A DNA stretch of 5,536 nucleotides from Actinomycetota bacterium (lineage in GTDB: Bacteria > Actinomycetota > Acidimicrobiia > Acidimicrobiales > Ilumatobacteraceae). The DNA is taken from positions 1 through 5,536 of the forward strand of contig SYDZ01000158.1 in NCBI GenBank assembly GCA_005801025.1, given 5' to 3'. The translations under genes were made by a program, and so were the position numbers. The notes below the pieces were generated by a model that made no database searches, was not told where the DNA came from, and worked only from the letters and a program-made list of their open reading frames with translations. Shown one piece after another: positions 1-5,536 of the stretch. Within the stretch, counting starts at the first letter, position 1. The number at the start of each line of letters is the position of its first letter.

Positions 1-420
1 CACTGCATTGATAGCAACGAAGTGACTAAAAATCACCGTGTCAACATCACGTGTGGCGACAAAGTTCACGACCTGATCGCGAAAATCTGTGTATTTGGAA
101 CCTAATTCGTCCCATGTGCCGCCCATCGCCTTGCGCAACCACTCAATTCGTTCACCAAGTTCGTACCCATCTGGGGAAGGTATTTCTGTGACGAGAGGCT
201 CCACATTGACATTTGCGTTTTCCCACTTCGCCGACAAGAAACCCGCAGTCTGTTGACAGCGCAACATCGGGCTCGAGACCAGTTTCATAGGTGACAGTTG
301 GGCGAGAATTATCGCCGTTTCCTCTGCCTGTTGACGGCCGAGATCATCAAGGCCAGGGTCAATGTCGGTATCCCATCCAGCAGAAGCGCGACCGTGACGA
401 ACGAGATACACCCGTGTCAC
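1..420 (-). CDS. Histidine phosphatase family protein (phosphoglycerate-mutase-like), 3' end outside window
   Basis: This is a member of the histidine phosphatase superfamily, which forms a phospho-histidine intermediate while hydrolysing phosphate esters. The 140 visible residues begin MTRVYLVRHG, so the RHG signature lies at residues 8-10 and His9 is the expected phospho-acceptor. The other pocket residues are visible: Arg54 in SSPMLRCQQTAG, Glu79 in VTEIPSP as likely proton donor, and His133 in FSHFVAINAV. All four catalytic positions are therefore present, and only the C-terminal part is cut off by the window edge. The start is a GTG whose first bases overlap the stop of the deacetylase gene as GTGA; I see no good Shine-Dalgarno sequence, so translation is probably coupled. 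The residues after the RHG do not identify the substrate; a true glycolytic mutase would be longer and less likely in this setting. It is probably a small-molecule phosphatase, which is inference. Confidence 0.9.
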   Translation of the reverse strand, partial: MTRVYLVRHGRASAGWDTDIDPGLDDLGRQQAEETAIILAQLSPMKLVSSPMLRCQQTAGFLSAKWENANVNVEPLVTEIPSPDGYELGERIEWLRKAMGGTWDELGSKYTDFRDQVVNFVATRDVDTVIFSHFVAINAV

Positions 421-1202
421 AAAAACCAACCCCGTTGTGCCCCGCCCGGTTGACCTCGTTCAATAAAAAACTCTTCACCAAAAGCCATAGTGAATATCTC
501 TGGGGTCATCTGCAAAAACATACTGCTGTCTGTCACTTGACTTGCGTGACACATCATTGATGCGCGTTTGGCTTCAACAAAAGCGGAAACATCAACCGCC
601 ATAGTGATTTCTTCTTCCAAGGTTCCGAAGGGATTTCCATCATCAGCAGGACCATCAGGGTCAAACTCTCCCCCACCTATTTGCTTCATCATTTTGACAA
701 TCCGCGTGCGATTCATCGTTGATTCTAAAACGCGTAGGGACTTGCCAGATTCTTGTACCAGTTCTGCCGCTCGATGCCCCACACGATGAATCTGAATATG
801 ATCAGGATGCCCATAGCCACCGTGCCAGTCATAACAAGTAAAGACATCAGCGGACTCTTTGAGCAAAATTTCCTTCAGTTCAGCGGCCGCTTGATCGACA
901 TCAGCCGCCATGAATGCTCCTGGCTCATCATTTTGTGGCCAACCAGTCATCCCACTGTCGTGATAGCCCAACCAGTACACAGCACTGATGCCGAGCACCT
1001 CAGCAGAATTTTCTAGTTCCCGACGTCGTCGGTCTTGAAGAGATTCTCCCTCTGCTAAATCATTCGGTTTTTCGCCATGCCGTCCATCGGTTCCCATCAC
1101 CAATACGACGCGATGCCCTTCACTGACAGCCCGTGCAATAGTTCCCCCAGTGGCTATCGATTCATCGTCGGGATGGGCGTGAAAACATACAAGCGTGCTC
1201 AC
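417..1202 (-). CDS. PIG-L (LmbE-like) family zinc-dependent N-deacetylase
   Basis: The 261-residue protein belongs to the PIG-L/LmbE family, whose members remove acetyl groups from N-acetylglucosaminyl-type substrates or cleave related amides. The zinc motif AHPDDE sits at residues 9-14. By analogy with MshB, His10 and Asp13 bind metal and Asp12 is the general base. The third ligand is His135 in GGYGHPDH (residues 128-135), with His132 as the second active-site histidine. The N-terminal strand, the HDSGM segment (81-85) and the C-terminal FGEEFFIERG (241-250) follow the actinobacterial pattern of MshB and Mca, the mycothiol synthesis and mycothiol-conjugate enzymes. Identity is not close enough by eye to assign either, so no symbol is given. 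The start is GTG, overlapping the racemase stop by 4 bp (GTGA), with a GGAG 13 nt upstream that is too far to be a convincing ribosome site. It is followed by the histidine phosphatase in the same operon. No signal peptide is seen, so it is likely cytosolic. Confidence 0.92.
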   Translation of the reverse strand: MSTLVCFHAHPDDESIATGGTIARAVSEGHRVVLVMGTDGRHGEKPNDLAEGESLQDRRRRELENSAEVLGISAVYWLGYHDSGMTGWPQNDEPGAFMAADVDQAAAELKEILLKESADVFTCYDWHGGYGHPDHIQIHRVGHRAAELVQESGKSLRVLESTMNRTRIVKMMKQIGGGEFDPDGPADDGNPFGTLEEEITMAVDVSAFVEAKRASMMCHASQVTDSSMFLQMTPEIFTMAFGEEFFIERGQPGGAQRGWFL

Positions 1203-2356
1203 GCGTCAACAACCGCTCCAGCAGCAAGCAAGCGCTCAATCTCTGTTGCAGCAAAGCCCCAGTCGGCGAGAATTTCACGCGAGTGTTGACCAGGGTGTGC
1301 TGGTGGGCGCGAAACCTCTGGAACCGTGCGCGAAAATCGTGGTGCCGGAGCAGGTTGCTTTGTTCCCGCAAGATCAATGATCATTTTTCGATCAACGTTA
1401 TGGGGATGCTGTGCTGCTTCACTCATCGTTAGCACTGGAGCGAAACATACATCCGTCGTTTCCATAATTGTGCACCATTCATCGCGCGTCTTGGACTTGA
1501 AAACTTCAGCAATACGCTTCTTCAGATGAGGCCATTGAGTCTTATCCATTTGCTTGGCGAACTCTGGGTCGCCTTCCAGCCCAGTCAGTTGCATTAATTG
1601 TGCGTAGAACTGTGTCTCAATGGAACCGATGGAGATGTACTTCCCGTCTTTGCATTCGTAGGCATCGTAAAAGTGCGCACCCGTGTCAAGCAAGTTGGTA
1701 CCACGCGCATTTTCATCATGGGCTCCCATTTGCGAGAAAGCCCAAAACATTGTCATCAGCACCGAGGTTCCATCGACCATCGCCGCATCGACAATTTGAC
1801 CCTGTTGGCTCTTGCTTGCTTCAAGTAGGGCACACACCACACCAAAAGCCAAGAACATTCCGCCACCGCCAAAATCACCGACCATGTTCATCGGTGGAAC
1901 AGGGCCCTCACCAGCGCGACCAAAATGAGCAAGCGCACCTGCCAATGAGATGTAGTTGATGTCATGACCGGCGGCCTGGGCATACATTCCCGTTTGACCC
2001 CAGCCAGTCATTCGCCCGAAAACTAATTTTGGATTGCGTGTCAGACACACATCAGGCCCAATGCCGAGACGCTCCATGACTCCTGGCCGAAAACCTTCAA
2101 TGAGGGCGTCGGCTGATTGGACAAGTTGCAGCAATGTCTCGACGCCCTCGGGATTCTTCAGATCAATGGCGATATTTTGACGACCTCTTTGCAAGACATC
2201 AAAATAAGGCGTTTCAGGTGCCGGTCCGCGAACCGCTTGGGCACGCTCAACACGAATCACCTCTGCGCCCATATCGGACAGCATCATGGCGGCAAATGGA
2301 CCCGGCCCGATGCCGGCGATTTCTACGATACGAAAACCTGAAAGTGGACCAGTCAT
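1199..2356 (-). CDS. Alpha-methylacyl-CoA racemase (CaiB/BaiF, family III CoA-transferase fold)
   Basis: This 385-residue protein interconverts the (2R) and (2S) forms of 2-methylacyl-CoA thioesters, a step needed before beta-oxidation of branched fatty acids and sterol or isoprenoid side chains. The sequence closely follows the Mycobacterium tuberculosis enzyme MCR as I recall it: MTGPLSGFRIVEIAGIGPGP at the N-terminus, then GWGQTG, AGHDINYISLAG and VGDFGGG. The catalytic residues of MCR (His126, Asp156, Glu241) match His131, Asp161 and Glu247 here. Length is close to the family's 360 to 390. The open frame runs 40 codons further upstream, to 2476, but that part lies inside the hydrolase gene and has no family similarity, so the ATG at 2356 is chosen; AAAGG lies just before it, closer than usual. 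Only 4 nt separate it from the hydrolase stop. It is cytosolic and shows no broken motif. Relatives such as formyl-CoA transferase are less likely given the MCR-like motifs. Confidence 0.95.
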   Translation of the reverse strand: MTGPLSGFRIVEIAGIGPGPFAAMMLSDMGAEVIRVERAQAVRGPAPETPYFDVLQRGRQNIAIDLKNPEGVETLLQLVQSADALIEGFRPGVMERLGIGPDVCLTRNPKLVFGRMTGWGQTGMYAQAAGHDINYISLAGALAHFGRAGEGPVPPMNMVGDFGGGGMFLAFGVVCALLEASKSQQGQIVDAAMVDGTSVLMTMFWAFSQMGAHDENARGTNLLDTGAHFYDAYECKDGKYISIGSIETQFYAQLMQLTGLEGDPEFAKQMDKTQWPHLKKRIAEVFKSKTRDEWCTIMETTDVCFAPVLTMSEAAQHPHNVDRKMIIDLAGTKQPAPAPRFSRTVPEVSRPPAHPGQHSREILADWGFAATEIERLLAAGAVVDA

Positions 2357-2360
2357 ACCT

Positions 2361-3281
2361 TTATCGTATTGCGTGACCAGTTGTCCGATGCCACTCAGCG
2401 AGTTTGACATGCGACCCGATGACACTCGTGAGCAAGGGTTGCAACGGCTCAGGCATATCGTGACCCATATCGGCAACCATGAATAGCGTGGAGTGAGGAA
2501 TCAGATCAGCGGTGCGCTGACCACCGCTCGGTTGCAACAAGGTGTCATCTGTTCCATGAATCACCAAGGTCGGCAAGACAAGTTTTGTCAGCGCCTCTTC
2601 GCGCGAGCCACTTGCATAGATCGCCGCCAACTGCCGACTTGCTCCCTCTGGGTAGAACGAACGGTCATACGAGCGGGCGTAATCAGTCTTAATTTTCTCT
2701 TCGTCGAAATACCGCTGGGAGTGCCAGACCCGTGCCTTCACACTGTCGTTGATGTAACTCTGACGATCACCAGCGGGTGCCTCAAACAACACCACAGCAG
2801 CCTCTGGAGTCGGGGAACCATAGTCGAGATTTCCCGACACCGACATCACAGATGTCAACGATCGAGCCCGTTGTGGATGCTCAATGACCAGAGTTTGCGC
2901 AATCATGCCCCCCATTGAAGCTCCCACAATGTGTGCCGCGTCGATACCTAAATGGTCAAGCAGCCCAACAGCATCAAGGGCCATATCGGACAATGTGTAC
3001 GGCACTGCAGGTGTGGGTTTGTTCTCAAGAAAAGCCGACATCACGGCCATTGGGTCAGCGGCCACACCATCCAACTTCGTTGACAAACCGCAATCACGAT
3101 TATCAAAGCGAATGACATGAAAACCCTGATCCACAAGCATCTGACAAAAGTTGTCGGACCAGGCGATGAGCTGAGCAGTGAAACCCATGATCAATAAAAT
3201 CGTGGGGTCAAGGGGCGAGCCCAACGTCTCATATTCAATCTCAACAGTGCCGATATTTGCGGGGACTATGGCTCTAGGCAT
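2361..3281 (-). CDS. Alpha/beta hydrolase (RdmC/haloperoxidase-like esterase)
   Basis: The 306-residue protein has the alpha/beta-hydrolase order. A strand and oxyanion region ILLIMGFTAQ lies at residues 28-37, with FDNRDCGLST at 59-68. The nucleophile elbow GASMGG (120-125) gives Ser122, the probable acid is Asp246 in HGTDD, and His274 sits in ADMGHDMPEP. The triad is thus complete, and a cap domain fills roughly residues 150-230. The pattern MGF..Q..AW followed by RFDNRD.GLS resembles the aclacinomycin methylesterase (RdmC) and non-haem haloperoxidase-like group, whose bacterial members are mostly esterases of unknown substrate. It is the first gene of the leftward block, 4 nt ahead of the racemase, so a thioester or ester of a branched acyl compound is a fair but unproven guess at its substrate. 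The ATG at 3281 is supported by the family N-terminus and by the adjacent leaderless-type promoter; no good ribosome site is visible. No signal peptide. Confidence 0.9.
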   Translation of the reverse strand: MPRAIVPANIGTVEIEYETLGSPLDPTILLIMGFTAQLIAWSDNFCQMLVDQGFHVIRFDNRDCGLSTKLDGVAADPMAVMSAFLENKPTPAVPYTLSDMALDAVGLLDHLGIDAAHIVGASMGGMIAQTLVIEHPQRARSLTSVMSVSGNLDYGSPTPEAAVVLFEAPAGDRQSYINDSVKARVWHSQRYFDEEKIKTDYARSYDRSFYPEGASRQLAAIYASGSREEALTKLVLPTLVIHGTDDTLLQPSGGQRTADLIPHSTLFMVADMGHDMPEPLQPLLTSVIGSHVKLAEWHRTTGHAIR

Positions 3282-3287
3282 GCGACG

Positions 3288-3293
3288 ACTCTA
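3288..3293 (-). promoter_or_regulatory. Putative -10 element TAGAGT for a leaderless hydrolase transcript
   Basis: Read on the minus strand, TAGAGT fits the actinobacterial -10 pattern TANNNT. It is followed by exactly six bases (CGTCGC) and then the hydrolase ATG. With the last T of the -10 at about position -7, transcription would begin on the A of the start codon. This matches leaderless promoters mapped in mycobacteria. No recognisable -35 hexamer lies 16-18 bp upstream, and the region before the ATG has no good Shine-Dalgarno sequence. The call rests on spacing alone and is inference. Confidence 0.42.
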
Positions 3294-3328
3294 CGCCCTC
3301 GCCACCATGTCCCTCATAGCCGACCGAC

Positions 3329-3334
3329 TACCGT
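3329..3334 (+). promoter_or_regulatory. Putative -10 element TACCGT for a leaderless oxidoreductase transcript
   Basis: TACCGT fits TANNNT and is followed by exactly six bases (AAGAGA) and the ATG at 3341, so a transcript could start on the A of that codon. This is the same geometry as the divergent promoter on the other strand, within a gap of only 59 bp. The AAGAGA could instead be a weak, very close ribosome site. No -35 hexamer is obvious. If correct, it favours the ATG at 3341 over the in-frame ATG at 3365. Confidence 0.42.
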
Positions 3335-3340
3335 AAGAGA

Positions 3341-4261
3341 ATGGCTTCTGGCAAGTTCCCCCATATGCGTTTCGGTGTACACACCGGCTTGCAACACACC
3401 TCTTACGACGTCCTTCGCCCCGCTTGGCGCAAAATTGAAGATCTCGGCTTCGATTGGATTTCAATTTGGGATCACTTCTATGGAGCCACTGGCAAACCAG
3501 ATGATGCTGCCTGCTTTGAGGCTGTGGCAATGCACGCCGCCCTCGCCGCGGAAACTTCACGTGTTCGGGTCGGCTCTTTGGTCTATTCGGTCGGATATCG
3601 CCATCCTGCGGTCCTCGCCAAGTTGATCACTGCCATCGATCACATTTCTGATGGACGCGCCGACATGGGTCTCGGTGCGGGTTGGGCTCAGGTGGAGTAC
3701 AACGCTTATGGCATAGATTTTCCAGGAGTCAAAACGCGAATGGATCAGCTCGAAGAAGCGGCACAATGTGTTCGTGGTTTACTTCACGAGGATGTCACTG
3801 ACTTCGCAGGCGAATGGTTCAATTTGGTCAATGCCCGCAATGAACCCCGCCCAATTCAAAAAAAAATACCGATTTGGATTGGTGGTGGCGGAGAAAAACG
3901 CACTCTCAACATCGCTGCCAAGTATGCAGATGGTTGGAATGTTCCCTTCGTCTCCCCCGAGGCCTTTACCCACAAAAGTGCGGTGCTGACAAGTCATTGC
4001 GAGGCCGTCGGACGCGATCCGCGTGATATCAAACGAACAGTCAACTTGGCCATCGCTTGGACTGAAGAGAGTTTGCAGTCTCAATTTGGTGTCATGGCCA
4101 ACGCCGTTCGACCAGGGGTTTTAACTGGGTCAGATGAAGAAGTGATTGATCGCATTGGTCAGTATGTCGAGGCCGGCGCTGAGCAGATCAACCTTGCACT
4201 GCGGGCACCTTTCGATCTTGATTCGGTTGAACGTTTCAGCCACACCTTGAAACTGATGTGA
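3341..4261 (+). CDS. Luciferase-like monooxygenase (LLM) family, probable F420-dependent oxidoreductase
   Basis: The 306-residue protein belongs to the bacterial-luciferase-like superfamily, TIM-barrel enzymes that use FMN or the deazaflavin F420. Recognisable blocks are MRFGVHTGLQH (from residue 9), the first-barrel segment DLGFDWISIWDHFYG (34-48), RVRVGSLVYSVGYRHPAVLAK (75-94, with the usual RHP), and AIDHISDGRADMGLGAGW (98-115). Later come the substrate-side GIDFP (124-128) and PIWIGGGGEKRTL (177-189), where the glycine cluster is the expected phosphate-binding loop. Length is typical. F420 rather than FMN is inferred from the subfamily look and presumed actinobacterial host, not from a decisive residue. 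The ATG at 3341 is chosen because of the promoter spacing; the ATG at 3365 (MRFGV) matches many relatives' N-termini and is a real alternative. A run of nine A bases lies at 3858-3866. Its stop overlaps the galactokinase start by 4 bp. The substrate cannot be told. Confidence 0.9.
   Translation: MASGKFPHMRFGVHTGLQHTSYDVLRPAWRKIEDLGFDWISIWDHFYGATGKPDDAACFEAVAMHAALAAETSRVRVGSLVYSVGYRHPAVLAKLITAIDHISDGRADMGLGAGWAQVEYNAYGIDFPGVKTRMDQLEEAAQCVRGLLHEDVTDFAGEWFNLVNARNEPRPIQKKIPIWIGGGGEKRTLNIAAKYADGWNVPFVSPEAFTHKSAVLTSHCEAVGRDPRDIKRTVNLAIAWTEESLQSQFGVMANAVRPGVLTGSDEEVIDRIGQYVEAGAEQINLALRAPFDLDSVERFSHTLKLM
3858..3866 (+). repeat. Nine-base A homopolymer inside the LLM coding region
   Basis: Nine consecutive A bases encode the end of Gln and two Lys codons and begin an Ile codon (PIQKKIP), just before the glycine-rich loop. 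Runs this long are unusual in coding sequence of moderate GC and are prone to replication or transcriptional slippage. The reading frame is intact as given. Confidence 0.9.
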
Positions 4262-5244
4262 CTGACACCTCGCCAATGATCTCAGTATCGGTTCCTGGAC
4301 GGGTCAATCTGATCGGCGATCACACCGATTACACAGGCGGTCTGGTCCTGCCTATGCCATTAGATCAATACACCACGATCACTGGCACCACGACCGACGA
4401 ACCGACGTGGTACCTGCGTTCCGCCGACGAAGATCTCCCCGTTACTATTGCCTTGCCGGTGATTGATCCCTCAGTGATCAAGCCGCGCTGGGGTCGCTAC
4501 GTTGCCGGAGTCTTATCAGAATTCCATCTGTTAGGTCAGCCAGTCACAGGCTTTCGCGGCACAGTCACGACAACTCTCCCGATTGGTGCTGGTCTCTCAT
4601 CAAGTGCCGCGTTGGAAATCGCTGTTGCGCGCATAGCCCTCGGCGACACCTCTCACAATCTCTCTGAGACCGATCTGGCGTTGCTCTGTCAACGGGCTGA
4701 ACACAAAGCCTCAGGAGTGCCGTGCGGAATCATGGACCAACTGTGTATCGCTCGTGGAAAACCTGGATCGGCAACATTGATTGATTGCCACACCTTGTCC
4801 GTCACCCATATCGCCATCCCCGAGGATCTTGAAGTGATCGTACAATTCATCTCACAACGCACGCTGCTCAACAGTGAGTACGCTGATCGGGTTGCTGATT
4901 GTGGCGAGATCGAAAAGCTCATCGGGCCCCTTCGACGAGCAACAGACGATGATCTCGGGCAGATCAATAATCCCCGACTGCGTCGCCGGGCGCGACATGT
5001 CATCTCAGAAAACCAACGCGTGAGAGATTTTGCTCAGGCCATCATCGCCATGGACTATGAATCTGCCGGTGCGTTCATGCAACAAAGTCACTGGAGTCTG
5101 GCCCACGACTACGAAACGTCTAATGAAATCATGGATCAAGCGGTCCAACAACTACTCAGCGACCCAACTGTTCTTGGAGCACGGATCACGGGCGGCGGCT
5201 TCGGCGGTTGCATCGTCGGACTGCGACGCCGCAAAAGCTCTTAG
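4258..5244 (+). CDS. galK: Galactokinase (GHMP kinase), short at the C-terminus
   Basis: Galactokinase phosphorylates galactose at C1 with ATP, the first committed step of the Leloir pathway in the cytosol. All signatures are present: the galactokinase motif GRVNLIGDHTDY at residues 14-25, with catalytic Arg15 and sugar contacts Asp21, His22 and Asp24; the ATP-binding motif LPIGAGLSSSAALE at 107-120; catalytic Asp160 in CGIMDQ; a tyrosine in NSEYADR (Tyr208) matching the sugar-contact tyrosine of other galactokinases; and motif 3, GARITGGGFGGC, at 307-318. The stretch RRRARHVISENQRV (242-255) is also typical. At 328 residues it is shorter than the usual 380 to 390: the N-terminal lead is short, and the protein ends in RRRKSS just after motif 3, lacking the usual tail of about 35-40 residues. 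The start is GTG, overlapping the LLM stop as GTGA; an ATG six codons later is possible. No other galactose-pathway gene is in view. Confidence 0.9.
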   Translation: MTDTSPMISVSVPGRVNLIGDHTDYTGGLVLPMPLDQYTTITGTTTDEPTWYLRSADEDLPVTIALPVIDPSVIKPRWGRYVAGVLSEFHLLGQPVTGFRGTVTTTLPIGAGLSSSAALEIAVARIALGDTSHNLSETDLALLCQRAEHKASGVPCGIMDQLCIARGKPGSATLIDCHTLSVTHIAIPEDLEVIVQFISQRTLLNSEYADRVADCGEIEKLIGPLRRATDDDLGQINNPRLRRRARHVISENQRVRDFAQAIIAMDYESAGAFMQQSHWSLAHDYETSNEIMDQAVQQLLSDPTVLGARITGGGFGGCIVGLRRRKSS

Positions 5245-5536
5245 CTTGACTGACCCAGCAGTTTCGCCTTCTCGGCCTCAAATTCGGAGGCAGATATGGT
5301 TCCCCGATCGCGCAAACCTTCCAATTTTTCTAGTTGCGTCGCGACGTCGGTTGCTCTTTGCACATTTCCACCAAAGGAACGTTTCTGATTGTCTTCCATC
5401 TGCATATGAATAAGATTGACGATCTTGTCAGGATGTGGAATATCAGAGAACATCTGCTGGCCTTCTTGTCCACCCGACTCAATCAACAAGTCTCCGGCGC
5501 CAATCATGCGCTCAAACAAACTCTGCTTGAAGTTGA
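5241..5536 (-). CDS. PH-like domain protein with C-terminal SHOCT motif, 5' end outside window
   Basis: The reading frame is open to the right edge of the window, so the TTG at 5519 need not be the start. Upstream codons continue as NFKQS before LFERMIGAGDLLIESGG, which looks like the last strands of a bacterial PH domain (bPH-type), whose members commonly have a Q-S-L-x-R-x-x-G-x-G-D-x-x-I-E-S pattern. A linker ending DVATQ leads into a clear SHOCT motif, LEKLEGLRDRGTISASEFEAEKAKLLG, at the C-terminus. SHOCT is a short helical pair thought to mediate oligomerisation, often attached to membrane or envelope proteins; whether transmembrane helices lie upstream cannot be seen. The gene converges on the galactokinase gene, with stop codons overlapping over 5241-5244. 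Its specific role is unknown. Confidence 0.88.
   Translation of the reverse strand, partial: NFKQSLFERMIGAGDLLIESGGQEGQQMFSDIPHPDKIVNLIHMQMEDNQKRSFGGNVQRATDVATQLEKLEGLRDRGTISASEFEAEKAKLLGQSS

Noticed and set aside
2357..2476. Upstream extension of the racemase frame to 2476, which would add 40 residues and overlap the hydrolase gene
   Set aside because: The added residues are low in family likeness, and racemases of this type begin at MTGPLSG; the overlap would cover the hydrolase C-terminus.
3283..3333. Two similar stretches, CGACGACTCTACG and CGACCGACTACCG, in the divergent gap, as possible operator half-sites
   Set aside because: They match only with gaps and include the two -10 candidates; similarity this short is expected by chance.
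3779..4084. A 101-codon minus-strand open frame inside the LLM gene
   Set aside because: It is antisense to a conserved gene, with no family motif and no independent promoter or ribosome site.
5235..5247. Inverted repeat AAGCT-CTT-AGCTT over the convergent stop codons, a possible bidirectional terminator
   Set aside because: The stem is only 5 bp with a 3-nt loop, contains little GC, and no T tract follows on either side, so it is not convincing as an intrinsic terminator.
5030..5413. A 127-codon plus-strand open frame overlapping the galactokinase end and the SHOCT gene
   Set aside because: It reads as the out-of-frame shadow of two well-supported genes, has no recognisable motif, and its second half is antisense to the SHOCT coding sequence.

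Overview
The window looks like ordinary, densely packed chromosomal sequence from an actinobacterium of moderate GC (about half GC by eye, not counted). The evidence for the phylum is indirect: an alpha-methylacyl-CoA racemase very like the mycobacterial enzyme, a luciferase-like oxidoreductase of the F420-dependent type, a PIG-L deacetylase with the layout of MshB/Mca, and a PH/SHOCT protein. GC this low for such a gene set would fit aquatic Acidimicrobiia or similar lineages, but that placement is a guess. No RNA gene, mobile element, CRISPR array or phage gene was seen.

Layout: two gene blocks diverge from a 59-bp gap (3282-3340). Leftward (minus strand) runs a four-gene block: an alpha/beta hydrolase (3281-2361), an alpha-methylacyl-CoA racemase (2356-1199), a PIG-L family deacetylase (1202-417) and a histidine phosphatase (420 to beyond the left edge). 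Rightward (plus strand) run a luciferase-like monooxygenase family protein (3341-4261) and a galactokinase (4258-5244). At the right edge a convergent minus-strand gene encodes the end of a PH-like domain followed by a SHOCT motif; it enters from outside the window, and its stop codon overlaps the galactokinase stop.

Genes within each block are separated by 4 nt or overlap by 4 nt. Three of the junctions are the same GTGA overlap, so translational coupling is likely. Both divergent first genes have a TANNNT hexamer exactly 6 nt before the start codon, the spacing expected if both messages are leaderless.

Functionally, the left block pairs a probable esterase with an acyl-CoA epimerase, which suggests handling of branched-chain or isoprenoid/sterol-like acyl groups, followed by a deacetylase and a phosphatase with unknown substrates. 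The right block couples a probable flavin- or F420-dependent oxidoreductase to galactokinase, with no obvious pathway link. The main oddity is the galactokinase: all three GHMP motifs are intact, but it stops about eight residues after motif 3 and so lacks the usual C-terminal tail. I see no clear new multi-gene system here.
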